Source of the DNA: Lacipirellula parvula
GTDB taxonomy: Bacteria > Planctomycetota > Planctomycetia > Pirellulales > Lacipirellulaceae
Length of the DNA: 64,000 nucleotides
NCBI RefSeq assembly: GCF_009177095.1
Contig: NZ_AP021861.1
Coordinates: 5,066,501 to 5,130,500 of the forward strand
Direction of reading: 5' to 3'
Made by a program: the position numbers and the translations under genes. The notes below the pieces were generated by a model, which was not told where the DNA came from, did not search any database, and saw nothing but the letters and a program-made list of their open reading frames with translations. Each line of letters starts with the position of its first letter. Position 1 is the stretch's first letter. Positions 18,813 through 27,850 of the stretch are shown one piece after another.

Positions 18813-19583
18813 TTACTGCACGGGCACGATCTGTTCCTCATGCGGCGTCAGCATTACGCCCGGGCGAGCCCCCCGGTTCGCCCGGTCGTACACGACTGCT
18901 GGCGCCGCACCGTACACGAAATTCACGTCATTCTGATCCGCTTCCGGCACGCGTCCGCCGATGCGGAGGATCGCGATCGGTCGGCCGAGTTCGTCGGCGG
19001 CGACGAGCGGATCTTCGCCGGTTCGCACATCGAACCAACGCGTTTCGCTCGGCGTCTTCTCGGCGATCGGCACGGCGAGATCTGGATCCTCGACGTAGAT
19101 GACGCGAGTGACGAACTTCCCTTCTGAGGCCATCACAAGTTCATCGAGCGTCAGATCGACCGGCACCGGGAAGCGAAGCGATTCGCCCTCCGGCGGATAA
19201 ATGCGGTCGACCATTTCGACGGTCGGGAAGACTTCGAGCCCCGGATGTTCCGGGATGTCGGTCACGCGAAAACGATAGACCGGTCCGACGACCAGTCCGA
19301 CCATCAGCGAGTCGGGGTGCCCTTCGGCAAACCCGGCTCCCGCGGCCGGCGCGACCCGCGCTCCTTGCGGAGCGCGGAGTTCGACGGCCTGACAATACCC
19401 TGACAACGGTTCGCCGCGCATCAGTCGTTGGCGGCCAATCGCTCCCGGTGGCATGGCCCCAGCATGGGTCCAGTGTCTTACCGGCTCTTGGGCCGCTGCC
19501 GGAGCAGCGAGCGTCAGAGCGAGCAAGACTGCCAATCGCAGTTTGCCTTCGACTGGGCGAGTTGTGCAACGAACCGTTGTCAT
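18813..19583 (-). CDS. Secreted protein, short paralogue of the upstream lipoprotein
   Basis: 256 aa with a signal peptide (KLRLAVLLALTLAAPAAAQ). Residues 105-220 align by eye with the middle of the gene at 19798: VTDIPEHPGLEVFPTVEM versus LTNIPDRPGVELYPTLEV, GKFVTRVIYVEDPDL versus GNFVTKVIYLPDPEF, and PIAILRIGG versus ILAILRVGN. It ends PHEEQIVPVQ. No enzymatic motif is visible. It lies between its paralogue and the DUF11 gene on the same strand. Envelope role unknown. Confidence 0.8.
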   Translation of the reverse strand: MTTVRCTTRPVEGKLRLAVLLALTLAAPAAAQEPVRHWTHAGAMPPGAIGRQRLMRGEPLSGYCQAVELRAPQGARVAPAAGAGFAEGHPDSLMVGLVVGPVYRFRVTDIPEHPGLEVFPTVEMVDRIYPPEGESLRFPVPVDLTLDELVMASEGKFVTRVIYVEDPDLAVPIAEKTPSETRWFDVRTGEDPLVAADELGRPIAILRIGGRVPEADQNDVNFVYGAAPAVVYDRANRGARPGVMLTPHEEQIVPVQ

Positions 19584-19797
19584 TGAATTAGTTGCGAGTT
19601 GCGGGTTTTGACTTACGAGTTGGAAGATGAAGACGTCATCCGTTTTCAGTTCTCTACTCGCGACTCGCTACTCGCAACTCGCGACCTCATTTTGAGTTTC
19701 GAGCGGCGAGTTTCGAGTTGCGAGATGGGAAGCTGAAGCCGTTTAACGTATTCAGTTCTTCTCTCGCGACTCGTCACTCGCAACTCGCAACTATTCA
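19584..19797. repeat. Imperfect heptamer-type repeats (CTCGCAA / GAGTTGCGAGT)
   Basis: The whole 214-bp gap is made of variants of GAGTTGCGAG and its inverse ACTCGCAACTCGCAACT. It is arranged as two similar blocks of about 100 bp, each with a left GAGTT-rich half and a right ACTCG-rich half, so each can fold back. Confidence 0.8.
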
Positions 19798-21141
19798 CTA
19801 CTCGACGATCTGGCCTTCGTAGGGGCCTTCGGCTTCGCCTTCGTACGCGCCACCCTCGTAGCATCCCTCGTTGCAAGGCTCGCCTTCGGCGTGCTTGTGG
19901 GCTCCGAGTTGGTGGATCGCACTCGGCACGGCGCCTGGCAAGGTGCCGCCGAACAACTTGAACGGTGCACGATTGGTTTCGCTCACCTTCACGTGGTTGA
20001 CCGGACGGGGGTAGTTCATGCCCGGACGTTGCTTGACGGTCATCTTCATCTTGGCGACCGGTGGCGGCATCAACACACGGGTCCGGTTGACCATGGTGTG
20101 TTCCTTCAGGCCAGCTTGGTGACCCAGCGGAATGTGCGGCGGGCCAGGCAGGCCGATCGGGGTGCCGACGCTCGGCATGCCCCATTGCGGACCGTTCACT
20201 CCCGAGATGTAGTGCGGAGGCGTGACCGGCGGAGCGAATCCGGCGGTCGGCATCCCTTGCGGACCCATCCCGTAGCCGCCGCCTTGGCCCGTCGGGCAAG
20301 TCATGCAGCCAGGACCGTACTGAGCAGGAGCCACGCCCGGAGCGCCTGGATTGTAGTCGGCCGTTTCGACGCCGCCGTTGGCGGCCAGCATTTGGCCAGG
20401 CAACTGCAGGTCGAGGTTACCGACACGCAAGATCGCGAGGATCGAGCCGCGGCGGTCAGCTTCGGCAATCGGGTCGACGCCCGGATCAAGCCGCGTGCTG
20501 ACGAGCGTTTCGACGCCGGCCAGAGCGAGGTCTTGGAACTCGGGATCCGGTAGGTAGATCACCTTGGTCACGAAGTTGCCGGCCAGGACCTGGTCGAGAT
20601 CTTCGTCGGTGAACTGAATCGGAATCGGCGAGTGCGACAGGTACGCATCGGTCCGCGGCGTGACCGGAGCGACTTCCAGCGTCGGGTAGAGTTCGACGCC
20701 CGGACGATCCGGGATGTTGGTCAGCTTGAGGCGGTAGATGGCGCCTTGCTGGAAGTTCTGCCGGCCCGGCATCACAAGCGGAGCCGAGTCGAACATGCAG
20801 GTGCCGCTGACGTCCCAGGCGACTTCAGCGCCTTGAACGCCGAGGAAGGCGATCTGCGAGGTGCCGCCGGCGCCAATGGCCATGCAGGGCGCGATCGGAC
20901 CGGCGCCGGGACCGCAGTAGCAGCCCGGGCCTCCCATCATGGGCGCTCCGCCCATGGGGCCCATCGGCATCATGGCGCCCGCTGGCTGGATAACGCCCGG
21001 GCCTGGTCCGTCGACGCCGGGCCCAGGTTCGAGCAGCCGCTGGGCGGGCGGCAGATTGTAGGCGGCTTTGCCACCCACGCACCCAATTGACGCAACGCAG
21101 GCGATCGCTGCGAAGGTCAACAAGTACCTCTGAACTCTCAT
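19798..21141 (-). CDS. Predicted Pro/Gly-rich lipoprotein, long paralogue
   Basis: 447 aa from MRVQRYLLTF. An SD-like GAGGGGGA lies 6 bp upstream of this ATG; the longer open frame lacks protein-like sequence. Lipobox ASIGC (Cys 21). A Met/Gly/Pro-rich segment (about 50-100) precedes the domain shared with the 18813 gene (about 120-270). The rest is Gly/Pro-rich with an acidic tail (EGEPCNEGCYEGGAYEGEAE). Probably surface anchored; function unknown. Confidence 0.8.
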   Translation of the reverse strand: MRVQRYLLTFAAIACVASIGCVGGKAAYNLPPAQRLLEPGPGVDGPGPGVIQPAGAMMPMGPMGGAPMMGGPGCYCGPGAGPIAPCMAIGAGGTSQIAFLGVQGAEVAWDVSGTCMFDSAPLVMPGRQNFQQGAIYRLKLTNIPDRPGVELYPTLEVAPVTPRTDAYLSHSPIPIQFTDEDLDQVLAGNFVTKVIYLPDPEFQDLALAGVETLVSTRLDPGVDPIAEADRRGSILAILRVGNLDLQLPGQMLAANGGVETADYNPGAPGVAPAQYGPGCMTCPTGQGGGYGMGPQGMPTAGFAPPVTPPHYISGVNGPQWGMPSVGTPIGLPGPPHIPLGHQAGLKEHTMVNRTRVLMPPPVAKMKMTVKQRPGMNYPRPVNHVKVSETNRAPFKLFGGTLPGAVPSAIHQLGAHKHAEGEPCNEGCYEGGAYEGEAEGPYEGQIVE

Positions 21142-21474
21142 GGTTTTCCCCCTCAAAACTGGCACCCAGGCCATCTGACTGTTTCCCGCGACGCGAGCCG
21201 GACGAAGGGCCAGCCTCGGCGGCGCCGCGATGGCGTCGGCCCGAGGGGGCGATTCGTCGAACTTGAAAAGTGTGTGGACGGCGCGACCAGGCTCGGCGGG
21301 GGCGGGGAGAGTTGCGATGGACGGTGTTGGCCGTCCGTCATTACAATCCTGCCCGCACCACGAGCCTGTAAGCATCTGCAGCCGGACTGGCGCGAGACGC
21401 TTCCGGGTAAAAAGTCGACAGACGCGAGCCGGAATCTTTGGCAAATCCGCTAAAACCGGCAGAGGAAGAAAACT

Positions 21475-22494
21475 TTGCGCCGCTTAACACCCAAATTGAT
21501 CATCGCCGTGCTAGCGATCGGCGGGGGATTTTGGGTGGCCCAAACGGTAGCGCCGCTGCTGACGGAGCCGCAGCCAGCACGCCCCACGACCGCCGCGGCG
21601 CCAAGTGCGACGGTCACGAATGCTAGCGTGCCGAGCGTCGGCCCCTCGGGCGATCAGCTCGTGCAGGAAGTGATCAACCGGTCGCTGGAGCGGCGGCCGA
21701 ACATCGCGGCGAAGGTGCGGCAGATTGTTCGCGTCGACGACGAACGACTGAGCGGCCAGGGAACTTACTGGCAACAAGGCGTCGGTAATCTGCGGCGGAC
21801 GCGGTGGGAACTTGAAACAATGGTCGGCGCCGACCTCGCCTACGTGACACAGGTCTACGATGGTGAGTATGTGTGGACCGACCGCAAGCTCCCCGGCACG
21901 CGCAAAGTGACGCGCGTGCACCTCGAAGGCGTGCGACGAGCTCTGGTGGGACAAGAACCGGCAGGGCAGGGGGGGGTATTGCCGTCGTTCAGCGATGCGG
22001 CGGCGCGCGGCGGACTTTCTCAACTACTGGCGAGCCTGGCGCGTTGCTATACCTTCTCGGCCCCGCAGGCGATGCAAATGGGCGAGCAGACGATGCTTGC
22101 CGTGCTGGGAACCTGGCGGCCCGAGCAACTCGAAAAGGAGTGGGCCGGACTCTCCACCAAACCGCCTGACGAGTGGCCGGCGCATCTGCCGCATCATGTG
22201 CTGCTCTACATCGACAGCAGCGAGTTGTTTCCGTATCTGATCGAGTACCGCGCCGGCGCCGATGCGGGATTGGTTTCGGAACCGAACGGCGTGTTCGCAA
22301 CGCGCAATCCGCTGGCGTTGTTCGAATTCCACGATGTCCAATTTTTCGGCGCGACGATGCCCGCGAGTTTGTTCCAGTACACGCCGCCTGATCCGTCGTA
22401 CACCGATGTGACGGGGCGAGTGATTGAGGAACTGCGGGCCGCGGCGACGCCGGCGGCGCAGATGACGCAGCGCGACGGCACGCTGCGGCAGTAG
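21475..22494 (+). CDS. Secreted or membrane-anchored hypothetical protein (LolA/DUF1571-like)
   Basis: 339 aa. The start is TTG with GAGGAA 8 bp upstream. An N-terminal hydrophobic anchor (LIIAVLAIGGGFWVAQTVAPLL) is followed by an Ala/Thr linker. From about 75 comes an alpha/beta region whose strands (ARWELETMVG-like RTRWELETMVG, YVTQVYDGEYVWTDR) resemble LolA-type lipid-binding sheets. The fold call is by pattern only. Divergent from the lipoprotein gene at 19798. Confidence 0.65.
   Translation: MRRLTPKLIIAVLAIGGGFWVAQTVAPLLTEPQPARPTTAAAPSATVTNASVPSVGPSGDQLVQEVINRSLERRPNIAAKVRQIVRVDDERLSGQGTYWQQGVGNLRRTRWELETMVGADLAYVTQVYDGEYVWTDRKLPGTRKVTRVHLEGVRRALVGQEPAGQGGVLPSFSDAAARGGLSQLLASLARCYTFSAPQAMQMGEQTMLAVLGTWRPEQLEKEWAGLSTKPPDEWPAHLPHHVLLYIDSSELFPYLIEYRAGADAGLVSEPNGVFATRNPLALFEFHDVQFFGATMPASLFQYTPPDPSYTDVTGRVIEELRAAATPAAQMTQRDGTLRQ
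21964..21971 (+). promoter_or_regulatory. KOPS-like site
   Basis: GGGCAGGG on the + strand inside the 21475 gene. Part of the polar set. Confidence 0.5.
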
Positions 22495-22527
22495 CGGCGT
22501 TGGTGCTGTTGGGCCTTTTCTCGTTCC

Positions 22528-22632
22528 CACGCTCTTTTGTGGGAGGCGTCTCCGACGCCGATTTCGCTTACCACTCGAAGCCATGTGCGGCCTGCAGCGC
22601 GGCTTCGGCGTCGGAGATGCCTCCCACAAGCG
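22528..22632. repeat. Inverted repeat with TTGTGGGAGG ends (family H)
   Basis: TTGTGGGAGGCGTCTCCGAC GCC on the left and GGCGTCGGAGATGCCTCCCA CAA on the right, about 105 bp outer span. Each arm is itself a GGCGTC-TCC-GACGCC hairpin. A relative lies at 7944-8042. Confidence 0.85.
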
Positions 22633-22659
22633 AATCGGATGGCGAGCACCAATTGGCGG

Positions 22660-22689
22660 CGCTCCGGCGGGTCGTTGACCCGCGGCTAC
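22660..22689 (-). repeat. GTAG REP-like palindrome (family A), supplies the pdxA stop
   Basis: On the - strand GTAG followed by CCGCGGGTCAACGACCCGCC and GGAGCG. TAG at 22686-22688 is the stop codon of pdxA. Confidence 0.93.
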
Positions 22690-23750
22690 CGGAAGCGGAA
22701 GTTGCGGCGTGCTAACTCTGCGGCGGCTAGGATCGCGGCGACCATGCCGCTCCCTTCGGCCGTGCCTTGCCACGCGCGATCGAACGCCGTGCCGTGAGCG
22801 CAGCTTGTGCGAACGATTGGCAGCCCGAGCGTGATGTTCACCGCGCGGTGCATCGCCAGTAGCTTCAGCGCGATGTGGCCCTGGTCGTGGTACATCGCCA
22901 CCACGGCGTCGAATTCGCCGTCGCGGGCGCGGACCATCAGCGTGTCGGCTGGCAGCGGGCCGGTCGCTTGGATGCCGGCGGCGCGGGCCATGCCGACGGC
23001 AGGCGAGATGATCAGATTCTCTTCGTTGCCGAAGAGTTCTTCCTCGCCGGCGTGGGGGTTGAGCGCACAAACGCCGATGCGGGGATCGACGAGGCCGAAG
23101 CCGTCGCGCATCACCGCGTTCGCGAGGCGGCACTTCGCGGCGATGAGGCCCGGATTCAATTGCCCCGGCACCGAGCGGATCGAACAGTGGAGCGTCGTGT
23201 GGACGACGCCGAGCCCCGCGCGGGAGTCGGGAAGTTCCGACTTTGGCAGGTAGAGCATCATCGCAAAGTCGTCGACGCCGCAGAGTTCGGCGAGTAGTTC
23301 CGTGTGGCCGGGGTAGTGATGGCCGGCGGCATGGAGGGCGGCTTTGCTCAGCGGCGCCGTGACCATGCCGGCGAACTGCCCGGCGATCGAGCGGCGAGTG
23401 GCCAGGACGACCGCCTCGTACGCGGCCTGGCCGGAGCGGGCGTCGAGCTTCGCCTGCGGAGCGTCGAGGACGTCGTCGCTGCCGACCGGCAGGCAGGGAA
23501 TGTTGTGCGTTGCCGAGGGATCGAGCCCCAACTGGGCGATCGTGCTGACCGAGTCGATCACTTCCACCCGGGTCGACGAGCCGGTGAGGGCGACCGCGCG
23601 GCGGAGGATTTCGGGATGGCCGAGGGCGACCGGTCGGCAAACCTCGTGGATGCGGGGATCGTTCCAGGCGCGGACGACGACTTCGGGCCCGACGCCGGCG
23701 GGGTCGCCAAGGGTGATCGCGAGGAGCGGCTTTTGAGCGGGGTCGGCCAT
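22686..23750 (-). CDS. pdxA: 4-hydroxythreonine-4-phosphate dehydrogenase
   Basis: 354 aa NAD-dependent dehydrogenase of the DXP-dependent pyridoxal phosphate pathway. Family signatures are ITLGDPAGVGPEV (14-26), the metal-ligand segments LHAAGHHYPGHTELLAELC and MYHDQGHIALKLL, and the C-terminal HGTAFDRAWQGTAEGSGM. Length is slightly above E. coli PdxA (329). It is flanked by outward-pointing REP-like palindromes: one provides its stop codon and one lies 39 bp upstream. Cytoplasmic homodimer in the family. Confidence 0.96.
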   Translation of the reverse strand: MADPAQKPLLAITLGDPAGVGPEVVVRAWNDPRIHEVCRPVALGHPEILRRAVALTGSSTRVEVIDSVSTIAQLGLDPSATHNIPCLPVGSDDVLDAPQAKLDARSGQAAYEAVVLATRRSIAGQFAGMVTAPLSKAALHAAGHHYPGHTELLAELCGVDDFAMMLYLPKSELPDSRAGLGVVHTTLHCSIRSVPGQLNPGLIAAKCRLANAVMRDGFGLVDPRIGVCALNPHAGEEELFGNEENLIISPAVGMARAAGIQATGPLPADTLMVRARDGEFDAVVAMYHDQGHIALKLLAMHRAVNITLGLPIVRTSCAHGTAFDRAWQGTAEGSGMVAAILAAAELARRNFRFR

Positions 23751-23789
23751 GCGGGAGGGTTCAGGTGTCGGGGTTCAGGGTTCAGGCGA

Positions 23790-23819
23790 GCAGCCGCGGG
23801 TCAACGACCCGCCGGAGCG
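23790..23819 (+). repeat. GTAG REP-like palindrome (family A), upstream class, GCAG variant
   Basis: GCAGCCGCGGGTCAACGACC then CGCCGGAGCG, 39 bp upstream of pdxA and pointing away from it. Adjacent 23758-23786 carries TTCAGG/GGTTCAG heptamer-like repeats. Confidence 0.88.
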
Positions 23820-23995
23820 GAGCAATCGGGGTTCGCGGCCGCCGGACGCCCGTTGTGATTCTAGGTTTTCCAGCCCCCCGGGCAACGGCCTGCCGCGGGG
23901 GAGGGCGGGGGGGTAGAATGTGGAAACTTGTCACCGGAACTTGCAGAGCGCTGAGCCGCGAACGGCTTGTCGGGGCGCTGGGAAAGGAGCTTCTT

Positions 23996-24235
23996 GTGTC
24001 TGATTCAGAGTCGATTTTGGCCTACACCGCGGCGAACGCGATCGAGGCCCATGCCTTGGCCGCGTTTCTGGCGAACGAGGGGATCGAGGCCCGCGTCCTC
24101 GGCGAAGCCTTACAGGGGGCGTTTGCCGGCATCGATGCCGGGAATCTCGACACGGTCGAGGTGTGGGTCGCCGTCGCCGACCGTGCGAAGGCCGAGCCGC
24201 TCATCGAGCAGTGGCGGCAGGAATACGACGAGTAA
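23996..24235 (+). CDS. DUF2007 family small protein
   Basis: 79 aa. GTG start chosen because AAGGAG sits 6 bp upstream; the longer frame upstream is not protein-like. ILAYTAANAIEAHALAAFL followed by EGIEARVLGE and VEVWVAVADRAKAEPLIEQW is the compact ferredoxin-like DUF2007 pattern (annotated elsewhere as putative signal-transducing protein; role unproven). It lies 21 bp upstream of a four-helix membrane protein and is probably cotranscribed with it. Confidence 0.88.
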   Translation: MSDSESILAYTAANAIEAHALAAFLANEGIEARVLGEALQGAFAGIDAGNLDTVEVWVAVADRAKAEPLIEQWRQEYDE

Positions 24236-24256
24236 TCGCCCAGCGGAGCGGCTTGA

Positions 24257-24841
24257 ATGACTCGTATTTTCCCGATGCTCGCGTCGTTGTCGCTCATGTT
24301 GATGGGCGTGGCGGTGGCGATGGGGTTCACGATCGGCGACCTCTACGCCGACCCGGTGACGCAGGCGACGCTCGACTGGCGAGGCCGGCACATGATGACC
24401 GGCGTCGCTGCGGCGCTGTTCGTCGTGCTCGTCGAATGCATCGCCGTCACCTACTTCATCGGGACGAGCCGGTGGTGCAAGGAGGTGACCGAAACCTACC
24501 GCCTGCCGCCGGGGGATCTGGCGGAGAGCAACCGGCTCAAACGGCGGACCTTTCCCTGGTGCGTGCTGGGGATGCTGACAGTTGTGGCCGTCGGCTCACT
24601 GGGGGCGGCTTCCGACCCGGGGACCGGCCGGGCCGACACGGCCGACTGGACGGACATTCACCTCGCCGCGGCTATTGGCGGCCTCTGCCTGGTGGCCTGG
24701 ACCTACTACCGGGCGTGGCTGAACATTGCCGATAATCAGCAAGTGATCGAGCGAATCGTGGCCCAAGTCCGCCGTATTCGGGACGAACGAGGGCTCGATT
24801 CGCCGGCCGCAAACGAGGCGATTTCGGCCTCTGCGGGCTAG
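24257..24841 (+). CDS. Four-helix integral membrane protein
   Basis: 194 aa, unrecognised. Hydrophobic segments are at about 5-25, 45-70, 100-120 and 140-160; the cytoplasmic loop contains RWCKEVTETYRLPPGDLAESNRLKRRTFPW. The C-terminal tail is charged and helical (QQVIERIVAQVRRIRDERG). Second gene of a likely operon with the DUF2007 protein; role unknown. Confidence 0.75.
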   Translation: MTRIFPMLASLSLMLMGVAVAMGFTIGDLYADPVTQATLDWRGRHMMTGVAAALFVVLVECIAVTYFIGTSRWCKEVTETYRLPPGDLAESNRLKRRTFPWCVLGMLTVVAVGSLGAASDPGTGRADTADWTDIHLAAAIGGLCLVAWTYYRAWLNIADNQQVIERIVAQVRRIRDERGLDSPAANEAISASAG

Positions 24842-24945
24842 GAGCCGGCATATCCGCTAGAATCGCCACGGGAAGCGAGAATCTCGCTGAAATCGGGCCA
24901 TGACATGCTAGCGAGAGTAACTATACTTGGGAGTTCCGGCAGACT

Positions 24946-25185
24946 ATGAATAGTTCCCCTGGATTCTCCACTTTCGCGCCGCGGTTGCAGGTTGGGTCGC
25001 CCATGTCGAAGGCTTTGACGATCGTTGGTATGGTCGTCGCAGGGCTTATTGGCCTGTTGTTCGCCGTGGACTGGGTGGCCGGTTTCCCCTTTCATGGGGC
25101 CGACTGGCGGATGAACCTCGGCGCACTTCTCGGCGCCGGGCTCCTCGGCTATCTGAGCTGGGACGCGATGAAAGACGTGCGGTAG
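24946..25185 (+). CDS. Small two-helix membrane protein
   Basis: 79 aa, or 60 aa if the second ATG at 25003 (MSKALTIVG) is used. Two hydrophobic segments (IVGMVVAGLIGLLFAVDWVAG and LGALLGAGLLGYLSW) form a hairpin with little soluble sequence. Neither start has a strong SD. Function unknown. A long palindromic element follows. Confidence 0.6.
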   Translation: MNSSPGFSTFAPRLQVGSPMSKALTIVGMVVAGLIGLLFAVDWVAGFPFHGADWRMNLGALLGAGLLGYLSWDAMKDVR

Positions 25186-25270
25186 GCAGGTTTTGCCTTG
25201 GGCCGTCTGCTCGCCAGTGAATCCCCCGATAGATTCTCTGCGGTCGCTGCTGCGCTGATTGAGGGTTCGC

Positions 25271-25470
25271 ATGCGGGGATTTATTACCACGAAACACACG
25301 AAAGGAACGAAACAGAAGCAAACTGAGGAACCGCCGATAAACGCAAATAAAAACAGTTGAGAATCGCATTCAGCTTTCTCCCAACTGCGTTTATCAGCGT
25401 TAATCCGCGGTTCCTACCCCTGCTTTTTTCGTGTCTTTTCGTGTGTTTCGTGGTTAAAAATCCCCGCATC
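25271..25470. repeat. 200-bp near-palindrome with ACCACGAAACACACGAAA arms
   Basis: Nested inverted repeat. Outer ATGCGGGGAT/ATCCCCGCAT, then ACCACGAAACACACGAAA facing TTTCGTGTGTTTCGTGGT, then GGAACCGCCGATAAACGCAA facing GCGTTTATCAGCGTTAATCC GCGGTTCC, and a short central loop near 25365. Both sides are convergent gene ends. Folded, this would be a hairpin of roughly 90 bp with bulges. Confidence 0.9.
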
Positions 25471-25491
25471 AGCAGCACACCACGGCAACCA

Positions 25492-26199
25492 CTACGCCGC
25501 GCGGAGGATGGAACGCTGCGGTTTTGGGGCGGCCTGGCGGGTGAGTTCGGCCGCGAGGTCGGCGACGGTGGCGATGCGGATGGCGCCACGTTCGTTGGCC
25601 GTTTCCAGCTGATCGATCGCCAGTTCCAGCTCGCTCCAGGCGCGGGCGCCCTGGCGAATCAGCTCCGCGGCGTCGGCCGTGATGATCGCCGGGCCCGCGG
25701 CGCCGGCGACGAGTTCCTGAGGCACGCCCCCAACACGGCGGAGCCAGCGCCGTCGCGATGGGAGCGTGCCATGTGCGGAGGCCTGCCAGAGACCGAAGGG
25801 GAGGGGGCGGATCGACCCCGAGCCGCTCGCATTCGACTCGGTGACGATCGCCCGTACGCCCAATTGTGCGAGTTGCCGTTCGCTCTGGCCGCGCGGCGGT
25901 TGGCCGGCGACGGCGAGCGTGGCGACGTCGTGCCCCGCGGCGCTAAAGCGATGGAGGCCGTCGGCGAGGGCGTCGCTGAAGTTCGCGTCGACCCGCGGCA
26001 GCAGGAGCGCGTGTTCGACCAGCTGCGGCGCCGCGGCAAGGGGTGTGGATTGGGCGGGTTGCTCGATCGCCCAGGTGGCGGGCAGACGGGCTTCAATGAG
26101 CCGGCGTAAGAGTCGAGCCGGACCGGCGTCGGCCGCCACGTGGTTTGACCAGCGAATTACTAGGCAAACAGGGGGCGCATTGCGCGGGGTGCTCGACAT
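25492..26199 (-). CDS. NodB-like (polysaccharide deacetylase fold) hypothetical protein
   Basis: 235 aa from MSSTPRNAPP, with GAGGGA 9 bp upstream; an ATG 36 bp further up is less likely. The pattern (ARLLRRLIEARLPATWAIEQP, then LLPRVDANFSDALADGLHRFSAAGHDVATLAV, then QLGVRAIVTES and LPFGLWQAS) resembles planctomycete proteins related to polysaccharide deacetylases. The usual metal-binding HxxxH is not evident, so catalysis is uncertain. No signal peptide. Confidence 0.6.
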   Translation of the reverse strand: MSSTPRNAPPVCLVIRWSNHVAADAGPARLLRRLIEARLPATWAIEQPAQSTPLAAAPQLVEHALLLPRVDANFSDALADGLHRFSAAGHDVATLAVAGQPPRGQSERQLAQLGVRAIVTESNASGSGSIRPLPFGLWQASAHGTLPSRRRWLRRVGGVPQELVAGAAGPAIITADAAELIRQGARAWSELELAIDQLETANERGAIRIATVADLAAELTRQAAPKPQRSILRAA

Positions 26200-26357
26200 A
26201 GCGTGATCCCTCGGGTGGTCGCGAGCGTAGGCCAAACTCCCTTGGCCGCCATGAAGGAGGATCGGGCGTTGGTTGGCGGTAACTCGATGCTATCGCGTGA
26301 CGCAGCGGTCGCCCGAATGGGGCGAGGGGCGCCGATTGGGGAAGGGGTGACGATCTT

Positions 26358-26382
26358 CCTAGCCCCAGGCTCTGCCCGGGGG
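26358..26382. repeat. CTAG-headed palindrome (family B), diverged single arm
   Basis: CCTAGCCCCAGGCTCTGCCC GGGGG, a left-arm type with two mismatches to the consensus. Confidence 0.7.
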
Positions 26383-26472
26383 TTGCGCGACGCACCGGAA
26401 ACATTGGCGTAGCGAGTGGATTGAAAGCTAGACAAGATCACAGGATTGGTTGGATCGACAGGATGTAATAAC

Positions 26473-26682
26473 TAGCCCCGTGAGGGGCGGCATGTTGTAG
26501 CCAGGGGCGTAAGCCCCTGGACCGCAGGCCGCGTACAGCGCGGAGCCCCGTGAGGGGCGGCACTCGCATCGGCGCCGCAACGGCGGGGAATTGTTTCGCC
26601 CCTCCAGGGCTGACGGTTCTGTTTGGCGTTTGCACCAGGGGCTCGCGCCCCTGGCTACAACATGTCGCTCCTCCGGAGCTAA
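26473..26682. repeat. Multi-hairpin intergenic repeat (family C), copy 3
   Basis: Same order of palindromes as 4965-5169: TAGCCCCGTGAGGGGCGG, GTAGCCAGGGGCG/AGCCCCTGG, AGCCCCGTGAGGGGCGG, CCAGGGGCTCGCGCCCCTGG and a final GCTCCTCCGGAGC. It fills most of the gap before the YheT-like gene. Confidence 0.85.
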
Positions 26683-26812
26683 TACACGGAGCCTGGGAAC
26701 AGCGTAGGAACGAGGCGGGCGGCGGTGTTATCGTGCCTGAATGTCTGCTAAATTGTTGGCTCGCGCTGCCGGCGGCGGGCTGGTAGCTGGAATTCCTCTC
26801 GTCGAGATTGCT

Positions 26813-27817
26813 ATGCCGGTGCGCACGGAACATTGGAAGTTTCGGCCCCACCTGTTGCTGCGGGGCGGGCATCTGCAGACGTTCGCCGCGGTTTACTTGC
26901 CGCGGAAGCACGCGCCTTACGCCGCGAAGCTCCACTTCATTCAAGCCGACGACGTGTCGCCGGAACTGGGCGGCGATCGTCTCGCGCTGCACGACGATTG
27001 CCCCGAGGACTGGCAGCCCAACGGTCCGTCGGTGCTGCTGGTGCACGGCCTCGCCGGTTGCCATACCAGCGCCTACATGTGCCGGATGGCCGAGCGGTTG
27101 ACGGCGCGTGGCTACCGCGTGTTCCGGATGGATATGCGGGGCTGCGGGGCAGGGGAGGGGATCGCGAAGTTGCCGACCCATTGCGGCCGCTCGGGCGACG
27201 TCGCCGCGGCGCTGCGATTCATCGCAGCCGAGCATCCCGAGTCGCCAACGTACGCGATCGGTTTTTCGCTCGGCGGCTGCCTGACGCTGAACCTGCTCGC
27301 CGAAGCAGAAGAGCAAAAGGTTGGAAATCTGGTCCGCTCGTTGGCAATTTGCCCGCCGATCGATCTGTTCGCGGTCGAGCGACGGTTCGATTCGCGCGGC
27401 GGCCGGGCGTACGACAAATTCTTCACGATCAAGCTGTGGCAACAGATCACGGCGCGATGGGCTCGCTATCCAGAGATCGCACCGGCGGTGATTCCGCCGC
27501 AGCCGAAGCGGTTGCGGCAAATCGACGAAACCGTGACGGCGCCGTCGGGCGGCTTCGCGAGCGCCGACGATTACTACACCAAGACTCAACCCGGCCCGAA
27601 GTTGCACCGCATCTCGCAGCCGGTGCTGATCATCGCCGCGGAAGACGACCCGGTGGTGCCGACGGCGCCGTTATTGGAATACGAACGTGGGCCGGGCGTC
27701 GAAGCAGTGATCGTCCCGCGCGGCGGGCACCTCGGCTTCATCGGCGGCGGCAACGGCGACCCCGATCGCCGGTGGCTCGATTGGCGGATCATTGAGTGGC
27801 TGGAAACCGGCCACTAG
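26813..27817 (+). CDS. YheT-like alpha/beta hydrolase
   Basis: 334 aa; an ATG 72 bp upstream would add 24 residues. Family features are the opening FRPHLLLRGGHLQTFAAVY, oxyanion HGLAGCHTSAY, RGCGAGEG, nucleophile elbow GFSLGGCLTL (Ser is the nucleophile), and ILIIAAEDDPVVP with the acid, then GGHLGFIGG with the catalytic His. Members are serine esterases or lipases of broad specificity; physiological substrate unknown. Cytoplasmic. Convergent with the ZIP gene across a nested repeat region. Confidence 0.92.
   Translation: MPVRTEHWKFRPHLLLRGGHLQTFAAVYLPRKHAPYAAKLHFIQADDVSPELGGDRLALHDDCPEDWQPNGPSVLLVHGLAGCHTSAYMCRMAERLTARGYRVFRMDMRGCGAGEGIAKLPTHCGRSGDVAAALRFIAAEHPESPTYAIGFSLGGCLTLNLLAEAEEQKVGNLVRSLAICPPIDLFAVERRFDSRGGRAYDKFFTIKLWQQITARWARYPEIAPAVIPPQPKRLRQIDETVTAPSGGFASADDYYTKTQPGPKLHRISQPVLIIAAEDDPVVPTAPLLEYERGPGVEAVIVPRGGHLGFIGGGNGDPDRRWLDWRIIEWLETGH
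27147..27159 (+). promoter_or_regulatory. Two overlapping KOPS-like sites
   Basis: GGGCAGGGGAGGG contains two GGGNAGGG matches on the + strand, inside the sense-oriented hydrolase gene. Confidence 0.6.
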
Positions 27818-27820
27818 CCA

Positions 27821-27850
27821 TCAGCCGCGAGTCAACGACCCGCCGGAGCG
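27821..27850 (+). repeat. GTAG REP-like palindrome (family A), TCAG variant
   Basis: TCAGCCGCGAGTCAACGACC then CGCCGGAGCG, starting 4 bp after the hydrolase stop. Left end of the nested composite 27821-28198. Confidence 0.85.
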